From the NCBI GenBank assembly GCA_030145035.1, contig JAQYWL010000438.1:1-13923 (forward strand): a stretch of 13,923 bases of DNA, read 5' to 3'. The translations under genes and the position numbers were made by a program. The notes under the pieces were generated by a model that was given only the letters and a program-made list of their open reading frames with translations, was not told the DNA's origin and made no database searches. This DNA is from Desulfobacteria bacterium. Its GTDB lineage: Bacteria; Desulfobacterota; Desulfobacteria; Desulfobacterales; C00003060. Of this stretch, positions 1-6,011 are shown one piece after another (positions within the stretch are counted from its first letter, which is position 1; each line of letters opens with the position of its first letter).

Positions 1-62
1 GAACCTCGAATCTCCTTCTTGAGTTGACGAAACCTCTCAATGCTGGTACGCTCCGTTCCCAT
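1..62 (-). CDS. Probable IS110-family transposase, N-terminal 20 codons only
   Basis: The ATG lies at 62-60 on the minus strand and the reading frame runs off the left edge of the window. The visible peptide begins MGTERTSIERFRQLKKEI. From memory, this basic leader occurs just before the conserved 'GIDVAK' segment of DEDD transposases of the IS110 type in Deltaproteobacteria. The catalytic residues are outside the window, so the family is an inference. A very strong Shine-Dalgarno (AGGAGG) stands 5 bases before the ATG and lies inside a long hairpin described separately. The surrounding remnants of other transposases fit a mobile-element hot spot. It could instead be the start of another insertion-sequence transposase. 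Confidence 0.5.
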   Translation of the reverse strand, partial: MGTERTSIERFRQLKKEIRG

Positions 63-123
63 AATAACCTCCTTTTAGCTTAGTGGTTTACCTATTCCTA
101 ACACTAGGCTATAGGAGGTTATT
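63..123 (-). promoter_or_regulatory. Hairpin sequestering the transposase ribosome binding site
   Basis: Bases 63-73 (aataacctcct) and 113-123 (aggaggttatt) are perfect 11-bp inverted repeats. Inside them 76-85 pairs with 102-111 with one mismatch, leaving a 16-nt loop. On the minus-strand RNA the 3' arm contains the AGGAGG that serves the ATG at 62-60, so the folded RNA hides the ribosome binding site. A transcript reading in from outside would contain both arms; one starting from the candidate promoter at 108-136 would lack the 5' arm. IS10 and IS50 use this arrangement to stop read-through activation. Its function here is inferred. Confidence 0.65.
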
Positions 124-136
124 TCTTTTTTTACAA
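108..136 (-). promoter_or_regulatory. Candidate sigma70-type promoter for the transposase
   Basis: On the minus strand TTGTAA (136-131) and TATAGC (113-108) are separated by exactly 17 bases. Each box matches four of six consensus positions. Transcription would begin near 101-102, inside the hairpin, after the upstream arm. The transcript would therefore carry an exposed AGGAGG. The call depends only on box match and spacing. Confidence 0.4.
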
Positions 137-185
137 GAGCGATAATAAATTTTTATTTTGCTACCCTTGGGGGTGTAATCTCTTG

Positions 186-395
186 CTATTTCAATATATA
201 ACGCCCTTTAGTTTTCCGGTTTCTCGCCCAAGGCTCGATAAGTTTGTAGTCGTTCTCTTGTACTATTCTTTCTCCTCGCTTTACCGACTGACTCACCCCT
301 GCCAATGAGAGATTCAAGCGCCTTGCTATTTGAGCCATGCCAATACCAAGGTCTCTTACCGCCCAATAGCACAACAGGCTTTTTGCCTTAACGCG
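186..395 (-). pseudogene. C-terminal remnant of a REP-associated tyrosine (Y1) transposase
   Basis: About 70 codons with an intact TAG stop at 188-186 encode RVKAKSLLCYWAVRDLGIGM, then a helix-turn-helix (AQIARRLNLSLAGVSQSVKRG), ending in ENDYKLIE and a basic tail. This is the DnaA-like HTH tail that follows the Y1_Tnp domain in many deltaproteobacterial RAYT proteins. The catalytic HUH motif and Tyr are absent. Upstream in the same frame (396-572) the translation no longer resembles a transposase, so the gene was cut and only its DNA-binding tail remains. A GGGA-ca-TCCC inverted repeat near 432-441 lies just beyond the break. Family assignment is by eye. Confidence 0.6.
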
Positions 396-568
396 CACAA
401 AAATCATAATTTCAAAACTGTAAATGTAAAGGGATGTCCCCGAAGCCCCTCTAAAGACTGTACAAGACGTTCCAAGAAACACGCCACTCCCTGAAAGGTT
501 GCCTTCAGGAAATCGGTTCAGGATAAGGTGGCGCGTCGGCGACTTGCTGCGGGGGGCTTCAACTGGCA

Positions 569-1789
569 TCACAGGCTGTCGGCCCTGTCGTGGCCGAGAA
601 GGAAGTCAACAAGATTTATCCTTTGTATCCCCTGCACATCATCGCCAAAGACAGTATCCATGCTGAGCACGTACTTTGGATAGTTGTCATGAATGCGCAA
701 TAAAACGGAAAATTCCCTTTCTATGGTTTCCGGTGTCGCCAGCAGATACGCAACCTGTATATAAATTTTGCGATTCTTTTTTTCGGCGATAAAATCAATT
801 TCCTGATTGCCGAGCTGGCCGATAAAGACCTTGTAGCCCCTTCTCTTCAATTCCAGGAAAACCAGATTTTCAAGAAGGCCGGAAATATCGCCTTCCCGAA
901 AGCCCAAAATCGCATGGCGCATGCCGATGTCGCCAAGGTAATATTTTTCGTGCAGTTCAAGCAGCCGCTTCCCCTTGATATCGTACCGGGAAACCTTATG
1001 AACCGCGAAGGTTGACAGCAGGTACCCAATGTAGTTCTGGACGGTTTCCACGCCGACGCTCATTCTTTGAGACCTGACATAGTCGGCGACCCTCTTTGCG
1101 GAAAATATGTTGCCGATATTATCAAACAGGTACCGGCCGACATTTTCCAGCAGATGAATATTGCGGACATTATTTCTTTTGACCACGTCTTTTAAAAGGA
1201 TGGTGTCGTACAGCGCGCTGATGTATTGATAGACGACCTCTTCGTCCAGGTCGAAATGATGAATGGCCGGGAACCCCCCGTATCTTAAAAATGTGGCAAA
1301 TTCTCTGCTTGCATCTGGTTTTTCAATGCCCCTGAACAGCAGAAATTCCTCAAAGCCAAGGGAGTAAACCGGTATCTCCACATACCGCCCGGATATCAGG
1401 GTGGCGATTTCCGACGACAGCATGTGGGCATTGGAGCCGGTCACAAAAATGTCGATATCTGCATCAGAAAAAAAAGAGGTGATCGCTTTTTCCCATTTTT
1501 CAATTTCCTGGATCTCATCAACAAAAAGGTATTTCGGACCCTTTACGTCCGCAAAGCGCTTTTTGACGTAAGCATGCAGGTCCTGATAATTGGCGATAAA
1601 GTCAAACTCCAGGGACTCTTTATTGATATAGACGATTTGTTGCGCTTTTGCATTTCCCGCCCGCAGTCTTTCAATGACCAGTTTCAGGAGACAGCTTTTT
1701 CCAACGCGCCGCATTCCGGTTATTACCTTGATAACCGGCGTGTTGATCAATGGAGCAATCCGGTCTATATATAAGTTTCTTTCATACAT
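569..1789 (-). CDS. AAA+ ATPase with C-terminal DUF4143 domain
   Basis: This 406-residue protein has the full architecture of the AAA_14/DUF4143 ATPases. Walker A is GMRRVGKS (residues 25-32), Walker B is YLFVDEIQ (87-94), and the sensor-1-like FVTGSN is at 115-120. A winged-helix-like middle region (about 210-290) follows. The C-terminal DUF4143 part holds ELKRRGYKVF, EIDFIAE (330-336) and IYIQVAY (342-348), a pattern like a PD-(D/E)xK fold. These proteins are widespread in bacterial and archaeal accessory genome, occur in many copies per genome, and have no firmly established role; links to mobile elements and toxin-like systems are proposed. The gene is full length with no frameshift. There is no clear Shine-Dalgarno before the ATG, and the upstream DNA is AT-rich. 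It stands alone, with no operon partner. Confidence 0.85.
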   Translation of the reverse strand: MYERNLYIDRIAPLINTPVIKVITGMRRVGKSCLLKLVIERLRAGNAKAQQIVYINKESLEFDFIANYQDLHAYVKKRFADVKGPKYLFVDEIQEIEKWEKAITSFFSDADIDIFVTGSNAHMLSSEIATLISGRYVEIPVYSLGFEEFLLFRGIEKPDASREFATFLRYGGFPAIHHFDLDEEVVYQYISALYDTILLKDVVKRNNVRNIHLLENVGRYLFDNIGNIFSAKRVADYVRSQRMSVGVETVQNYIGYLLSTFAVHKVSRYDIKGKRLLELHEKYYLGDIGMRHAILGFREGDISGLLENLVFLELKRRGYKVFIGQLGNQEIDFIAEKKNRKIYIQVAYLLATPETIEREFSVLLRIHDNYPKYVLSMDTVFGDDVQGIQRINLVDFLLGHDRADSL

Positions 1790-1972
1790 GATATTTGTTA
1801 ATATTTTTACAAAAGATTTCAGTATGCAGAAATGTTATCAAATAAATCAGCCAAAATCAAGCCATAAGATCGTTTCGCGATTTATTACGATACGGCTACG
1901 CCGCTCAGAAAAGGAAATTCCTATACGATCAAGCTGCAAAATACAAGCTCTCGCCGACGCTTTCGGTCGGAC

Positions 1973-2044
1973 CACGTCAGCACACCAGACTGCATTTGGT
2001 CGCTCAACCTCAAACTGGCGATCCAGCAAATTTGGAGCGACAGG
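1973..2044 (-). pseudogene. Fragment of IS3-family transposase OrfB
   Basis: Minus-strand translation gives VAPNLLDRQFEVERPNAVW followed by CADV. This is the well-known stretch of IS3-family OrfB just before the first catalytic Asp of the rve/DDE integrase core (typically ...APNLLDRQF...PNQVWVGDITY). Only about 24 codons are recognisable. After CADV the frame becomes unrelated sequence, and no OrfA or terminal inverted repeats were seen. It is a decayed remnant. The same frame stays open from 2077 to 1847, but that extension has no IS3 resemblance. Confidence 0.6.
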
Positions 2045-2058
2045 TGGGAAAGGGTCGG

Positions 2059-2110
2059 GGTCGGGCCAAGCTATCATGTTGAAATATCTGGATTAATGTT
2101 CCAGAAATAG
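2059..2110 (+). repeat. Diverged direct repeat, copy A
   Basis: This 52-bp segment aligns without gaps to 3155-3206 at roughly three quarters identity. The best-conserved half is GGTCGGRCCAAGYTAYCATG, in which all differences are transitions. The two copies have the same orientation and bracket the toxin-antitoxin pair. Read on the minus strand, both give a similar short peptide (FWN...IS) ending in a stop, which suggests they derive from one dispersed element. Confidence 0.6.
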
Positions 2111-2331
2111 CTGTTTTCGGCACCAATATCGGCATTTTTGGTATCAAAAATGTCAAGATAAGAAAACTGCGGCTCTCGAAGCTGATACGCCTCGGCACCC
2201 TCGATGACCTTTCGCCCCTTCGCCCGAATGCCAAGCTCACCCCTACCTCGACAACCATCAACCTCCATGGTCATAAGGAGGCTTCCGTCTTTTTCTTTCT
2301 TGAACACCGGAGGCTGAAGGAGGCTTTGCAT
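2074..2331 (-). CDS. Doubtful 85-residue ORF downstream of the PIN gene
   Basis: The ORF begins 6 bases after the PIN toxin stop and reads MQSLLQPPVFKKEKDG, then a charged segment, ending YFWNINPDIST within repeat copy A. No Shine-Dalgarno precedes its ATG, no known domain was recognised, and its last 12 codons are repeat sequence. It could be a small third member of the toxin-antitoxin operon, or simply open sequence in a decayed element. Close spacing and shared strand are the only arguments for it. Confidence 0.25.
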   Translation of the reverse strand: MQSLLQPPVFKKEKDGSLLMTMEVDGCRGRGELGIRAKGRKVIEGAEAYQLREPQFSYLDIFDTKNADIGAENSYFWNINPDIST

Positions 2332-2337
2332 ATTTGG

Positions 2338-2793
2338 TTAACCGTCAGACTGTTTGTTCAAAGCCAATCGAATACGGGACAACAATTTCCCGGGCGTCAA
2401 GACTTCTGATCGAGCGGTGTCGTGAGGCCAATAATCCTTGACGTTAAAGGTAACGAGAAAACGCGCTTTTGTCTCAAATGCCGATGCCAATATGGTAACA
2501 TCTTTTTTGTGGGCTTGGTTTGAGAGAAGAGATAATGAATCTTCGTCCGGCACGGTTGTACTGACCGTTACACATCTTTCAACGATTTTCTCAAAAGGGG
2601 CAATAGCGTCGGGCAGTTTCTCGGCAAGGTTTCTTCGACACTCTTCCAACACTTGTACGGAAACACACCCTTTGATGAGACCCAATTCAGCCAACTGTAG
2701 AAGGGCAAATGATGCGCCGCTTGCAGAAGCACTTCCGGCAATCATGGCATCTGAGTCAAAAAATACGCGTACTGGAAAATAGAGCTCATCCAC
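2338..2793 (-). CDS. PIN-domain toxin (VapC-like ribonuclease)
   Basis: The 151-residue protein has a PIN-like layout: FFDSD with the first acidic residue at D13, an acidic pair E50/E51 in VLEECRRNL, D98 in KKDVTILASAF, and a terminal LVTFNVKDYW strand (N117, D120). PIN toxins are Mg-dependent RNases that cut tRNA, rRNA or mRNA when their antitoxin is degraded. It belongs to the longer PIN_3-like group rather than classical 130-residue VapC. The start is GTG at 2793-2791, directly after the antitoxin stop: the order is TAG-AAG-GTG, all in one frame, so translation is probably by termination-reinitiation. There is no independent Shine-Dalgarno of good strength. The partner is the AbrB-like gene just upstream. 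Confidence 0.8.
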   Translation of the reverse strand: MDELYFPVRVFFDSDAMIAGSASASGASFALLQLAELGLIKGCVSVQVLEECRRNLAEKLPDAIAPFEKIVERCVTVSTTVPDEDSLSLLSNQAHKKDVTILASAFETKARFLVTFNVKDYWPHDTARSEVLTPGKLLSRIRLALNKQSDG

Positions 2794-2796
2794 CTT

Positions 2797-3060
2797 CTAT
2801 TCCACATCCGTCCCGTATTTTGCCCGCTGTTCCGCCACACCCTCAATCAGTTCTTCTGTTGAAACCCCATGTTTTTCTCTCAAACGCTCAATCTCTTGCG
2901 CAAGCTTTGGCAGCAAGGAATGCTTCGGACTGAGAAAAACACCTTCCCCCAGGTCTACAAGCGTAATGGGGTCACCTTCCTCAAGACGATATTTTTCGCG
3001 TAGTGTTATAGGAAGTGTGATGGTGCCGCGCTTTCGGACTTGAACTGTTTTGGCATACAT
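2797..3060 (-). CDS. AbrB/MazE/SpoVT-type antitoxin
   Basis: This 87-residue protein opens with a swapped-hairpin AbrB DNA-binding domain: VQVRKRGTITLPITLREKY, then EEGDPITLVDLGEGVFLSP (residues about 6-46). A helical, charged tail follows (LAQEIERLREKHGVSTEEL), of the type that wraps a PIN toxin's active site. Such antitoxins block the toxin and repress their own promoter as a complex. Its gene precedes the toxin gene with only a stop codon and one codon between them. A GGAGA lies 6 bases before the ATG. The operator would be expected in 3061-3150, but no clear palindrome was identified. Confidence 0.85.
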   Translation of the reverse strand: MYAKTVQVRKRGTITLPITLREKYRLEEGDPITLVDLGEGVFLSPKHSLLPKLAQEIERLREKHGVSTEELIEGVAEQRAKYGTDVE

Positions 3061-3154
3061 ACTGCTTCTCCGTATTTCAGATTATCTGCCCAACCATAAT
3101 GGCTCTTTCTACCGTTGTCAACCTTCATGTTGGAAACCTTTTGGGACCTTTTGA

Positions 3155-3206
3155 GGTCGGACCAAGTTACCATGCTGATATACCACGATAAACATTCCAA
3201 AAACAG
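3155..3206 (+). repeat. Diverged direct repeat, copy B
   Basis: This is the partner of 2059-2110, same orientation and 1,096 bases downstream. It begins GGTCGGACCAAGTTACCATG. The alignment is ungapped, with differences concentrated in the second half. It lies about 95 bases upstream of the antitoxin start, so the pair flanks the toxin-antitoxin operon. Confidence 0.6.
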
Positions 3207-3569
3207 GAGTCTTGAACCCTTAAACCTTACATTTCGCACCGAAGAGATGAAACTTTGTTAATTTAGTAATAGCAATAAAACCAATTAGTTATCAGATATA
3301 ACATTATCCAAAATCTTACTATACCAGCAGCACTGCTCCCCATACGGCGACTATTGTTCATAATCAACACCGGTATCGCAAGAAATACTGAAGAGATGAT
3401 AGTGTAACATATTATATAACTACATATTTTTTTATGGTGATTAAAGTTTACAAAATTCGATCTTCCAACTGCGAAATATAAGTTCCACGGTAACCAGCCT
3501 GAATTTTTCGGTCCCTTCCGTAAAAACACACCTCCAGGTTGTCGGTTGACCGAAATCTGGCAGAAAAGT

Positions 3570-3598
3570 TTGACAAATTCTTTTATGTCAGATAGATA
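3570..3598 (+). promoter_or_regulatory. Candidate promoter of the histidine kinase gene
   Basis: A perfect TTGACA (3570-3575) is followed after 17 bases by TAGATA (3593-3598), a weak -10 box. Transcription would begin near 3605, leaving about 165 nt of leader before the start codon at 3770. The -10 match is poor (three of six), so the exact start is uncertain. Confidence 0.35.
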
Positions 3599-3659
3599 CC
3601 CAACCTGCGTGCATCGCGTATAGTTTCCCCAACTCACGCTGGCCTCTTTTCAAATCTAA

Positions 3660-3735
3660 CAACCTTCGATGGGAAAGCCCTATGGGACCGACAAAGGCTC
3701 CATGCATCATGTTCAAACCACGTAAGCTTGGAGAC
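3660..3735 (+). promoter_or_regulatory. Structured 5' leader, faintly GEMM (c-di-GMP-I) riboswitch-like
   Basis: The leader contains AACC at 3661-3664, then GGGAAAGCCC, then GGGACCGACAAAGGCTCC, and CTCCA (3698-3702) that can pair with TGGAG (3729-3733). The order recalls the class I c-di-GMP riboswitch core, in which CAAACC, a GAAA-capped helix and GGGACGCAAAGCC are followed by a second helix. The near-invariant ACGCAAAGC is not matched exactly: here two bases are inserted. It may be a degenerate or different RNA, or chance. Confidence 0.2.
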
Positions 3736-3769
3736 TTTTCTGTTTTCTGGACAATTGGAGAATGTTCTA

Positions 3770-5848
3770 ATGGCTCAAAAGCCAACCTATGAAGAATTGG
3801 AACAAAGGGTCAGAGAATTGGAGAAAGAAGCCGTTGAGCGCAAGCGGGCGGAGGATGCGTTAAAGGATTACGTGTCATTCCAATCCGTTCTTGCAGTGCT
3901 GCGCGGTGTTAGATCAGGGCAGACAGAGAGGATGCTTCTGCAGACCTTTCTGTCAGAAATTGTAAAGGAATATGGGTTCTGCATGGCGTGGTATGGCCAA
4001 TACGCAAATGGGGAAATCAGGCCGGTGCTGTCTGCCGGTCGTGTGGATCGCTATCTCGATAACCTTGTTCTCCAGATTAGAGAACCCACATCGCCAGACG
4101 CGCAGTGCGCCATGAGCCAAGCGATTATAAATGGCGCACCCTTCAGCTATGCCGACCTCGAAAGAGACGAAGGGTTCCGCAGATGGCGGGACTATGCGCT
4201 TGAGTTGGGCTACCGATCGAATCTGGCTTTGCCTCTCACGGTTGATGGCCAAGTGGAAGGTGGAGTCATGGTATATGCTGACACCGCAATTGCCTTCCCT
4301 GAAGAGCGGATGGAACGTTTGCAGCTTCTGACCTTGGAAATCGGTGCGATCCTGGGTGAATGGCGACGTAAGCACAGGGCGGAAGAGGCGCTGCGGGAGA
4401 GTGATGACAGGTACCGACGCCTCACGGAAGCCATCACCGACTACATTTACAGTGTAACCATCCAAGATGGACGTCCCGTCGAGACAATCCACGGACCTGC
4501 CTGTGTAGCGGTTACTGGTTACACGCCCGAGGATTTTAGGGTGAACCCATACCTGTGGATACAAATGGTGCATGAAGAAGATCGAGCGGTCGTTCAGGAA
4601 CAGGCTGAGCGCATCCTTTCAGGGCAAGATGTCCAGCCCATTGAGCATCGGATTTTTCGAAAGGACGGTGACATGCGCTGGGTAAGGAATACACTCGTCC
4701 CCCATTACGATCCACACGGCAGGCTTTTGTCGTACGATGGCCTGGTTCGGGACATCCATGAGCGCAAGCGAGTGGAGCAGGCTTTACGGAAGAGCGAGGC
4801 GCGGTATCGCTCTGTCGTAGAGGACCAGACTGAACTGATCTGTCGTTTCCTGCCGGACGGAATACTCACGTTTGTGAATGAGGCATACTGCCAGTATTTC
4901 GGCAAGAAGCCCGAGGAACTGATTGGGCACCGCTTTATGCCGCTCATCCCAGAGGAAGACCAAGAAACTGTGCAAAAGCAATTTACCTCTCTTAGTCCGG
5001 AGATGCCCGTTGTGACCTACGAGCACCGGGTTGTGATGCCCGAGGGGCAGATTCGTTGGCAGCAGTGGAGCGACCGGGCTATATTTGACGAGCAGGGTCG
5101 TCTTGTCGAGTTTCAGGCAGTAGGTCGGGACATAACCGAGCGGGTGCAAGCGGAGGAGGCGCTGCAGAGAAGCTCCGAAGAAATAAAGCTGTTTGCCTAC
5201 TCGGTTTCACATGACCTAAAAAGTCCGGCCATTGGCATCTATGGACTGACAAAGCTTCTCTGTAAACATTATGGGGATGCTCTTGATGAAAAAGCGAAGA
5301 GTTACTGTGATCAAATCCTGAAAGCAGCTGAACAGATTGCTGCACTTGTTGAGATGATCAACGTCTACATATCATCAAAAGAGACACCTCTGAATATCGA
5401 GAGAGTCAAATTAAAAGAGATCTTAGAGATGGTCAGAGACGAATTTTCCACTCAACTTAATATTCGGCAAATACGATGGTCACAACCTGAAACGATGCCA
5501 GAAATCAAGGCAGACAGGTTGTCGATCTTAAGGATCCTGAGAAATCTTGTGGATAACGCATTAAAATACGGAGGCGATGATTTAAGTGAGATTGGACTTG
5601 AATATAGGGGAAGCGATGAATTCCATATCGTTTCTGTAAGTGACGATGGTATAACCATAAAGCAGGAAGATTTCGAAAGGATTTTTGGACCTTTTCAGCG
5701 ATATGAAACAGCGAGAGGAATCGAAGGGACTGGATTGGGATTAGCCATTGTAAAAACATTAGCGGCGCGACATGGCGGTAAAGTGTGGGTGGAATCCCGC
5801 CGAGAAAAAGGGACAAGTTTCTATGTGTCCATTTCAAGGTCCCTGTGA
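3770..5848 (+). CDS. Orphan cytosolic GAF-PAS-PAS sensor histidine kinase
   Basis: The kinase autophosphorylates a histidine in response to a ligand and passes the phosphate to a response regulator. I start it at 3770 (692 residues, MAQKPTYEEL...), because TTGGAGA ends 8 bases before; the frame is open from 3728. Domains: an N-terminal coiled coil (about 5-33), GAF-like (about 36-205), two PAS domains with PAC tails (about 212-335 and 343-462, ending VRDIHERKR and GRDITERVQ), HisKA with the H-box SHDLKSP (H481), and HATPase_c with N-box LRNLVDNALKY (N596), DDG in place of the usual DNG, F-box IFGPFQRYE and G2 GTGLGLA (653-659). No transmembrane segment is present, so it senses inside the cell. 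No response regulator lies next to it in the window, and its ligand is unknown. Confidence 0.9.
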   Translation: MAQKPTYEELEQRVRELEKEAVERKRAEDALKDYVSFQSVLAVLRGVRSGQTERMLLQTFLSEIVKEYGFCMAWYGQYANGEIRPVLSAGRVDRYLDNLVLQIREPTSPDAQCAMSQAIINGAPFSYADLERDEGFRRWRDYALELGYRSNLALPLTVDGQVEGGVMVYADTAIAFPEERMERLQLLTLEIGAILGEWRRKHRAEEALRESDDRYRRLTEAITDYIYSVTIQDGRPVETIHGPACVAVTGYTPEDFRVNPYLWIQMVHEEDRAVVQEQAERILSGQDVQPIEHRIFRKDGDMRWVRNTLVPHYDPHGRLLSYDGLVRDIHERKRVEQALRKSEARYRSVVEDQTELICRFLPDGILTFVNEAYCQYFGKKPEELIGHRFMPLIPEEDQETVQKQFTSLSPEMPVVTYEHRVVMPEGQIRWQQWSDRAIFDEQGRLVEFQAVGRDITERVQAEEALQRSSEEIKLFAYSVSHDLKSPAIGIYGLTKLLCKHYGDALDEKAKSYCDQILKAAEQIAALVEMINVYISSKETPLNIERVKLKEILEMVRDEFSTQLNIRQIRWSQPETMPEIKADRLSILRILRNLVDNALKYGGDDLSEIGLEYRGSDEFHIVSVSDDGITIKQEDFERIFGPFQRYETARGIEGTGLGLAIVKTLAARHGGKVWVESRREKGTSFYVSISRSL

Positions 5849-5906
5849 TTGCGCGACTCAGATTGAGATGTTTCAGTATAGCCTAAATCTGCTCTAACCA
5901 CTTGAT

Positions 5907-6011
5907 ATGCTAAGGAAAGCATCCTATGTTGGTTTCTTTGGAGTTATTGTCGCAGTGATTGGAGTGGTGACTCTTCCATATGTTTTGATGACAGGAGGAA
6001 ATTCGAAATGA
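5907..6011 (+). CDS. 34-residue single-span membrane microprotein
   Basis: A small ORF opens at ATG 5907, the first start after an in-frame TAA at 5895. It ends in TGA at 6009-6011, which overlaps the radical SAM start codon in an ATGA junction. The peptide has a basic N-terminus (MLRKASY), one hydrophobic helix (about residues 8-28, GFFGVIVAVIGVVTLPYVLM) and a short polar tail (TGGNSK). The strong Shine-Dalgarno of the next gene (AGGAGGAA, 5993-6000) lies within its last codons, which fits translational coupling. No good Shine-Dalgarno precedes its own ATG, the main reason for doubt. It could be a membrane partner of the next protein, a coupling leader, a peptide substrate, or not expressed. 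Confidence 0.45.
   Translation: MLRKASYVGFFGVIVAVIGVVTLPYVLMTGGNSK

Larger units (their letters stand above)
1790..2337. other. Intergenic stretch with mobile-element debris
   Basis: About 550 bases without a convincing full gene. The part next to the ATPase (1790-1860) is AT-rich and probably holds its promoter. The segment 1860-1970 is unassigned; it contains a small CCGAC...GTCGG hairpin near 1954-1970. An IS3 OrfB fragment (1973-2044), copy A of a 52-bp repeat (2059-2110) and a doubtful 85-codon ORF (2074-2331) are listed separately. Confidence 0.6.
3061..3769. other. 709-bp divergent intergenic region
   Basis: This region lies between the minus-strand toxin-antitoxin operon and the plus-strand kinase, so it must hold promoters in both directions. 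Seen in it: a small tandem motif (ACCTTTTGGG-ACCTTTTGAG) at about 3137-3156, repeat copy B (3155-3206), an AT-rich section (3240-3440), a candidate promoter (3570-3598) and a structured leader before the kinase. Minus-strand ORFs here (for example 3263-3637) have no ribosome binding site and no recognisable domain, though one section is hydrophobic. Confidence 0.6.

Noticed and set aside
2794..2799. TAG between antitoxin and toxin as a pyrrolysine codon
   Set aside because: Stop-restart coupling is ordinary in such operons and nothing in the window indicates pyrrolysine use.
3263..3637. Minus-strand 124-codon ORF with a hydrophobic section
   Set aside because: No ribosome binding site, no recognisable domain, and it covers the likely promoter and AT-rich spacer of the kinase.
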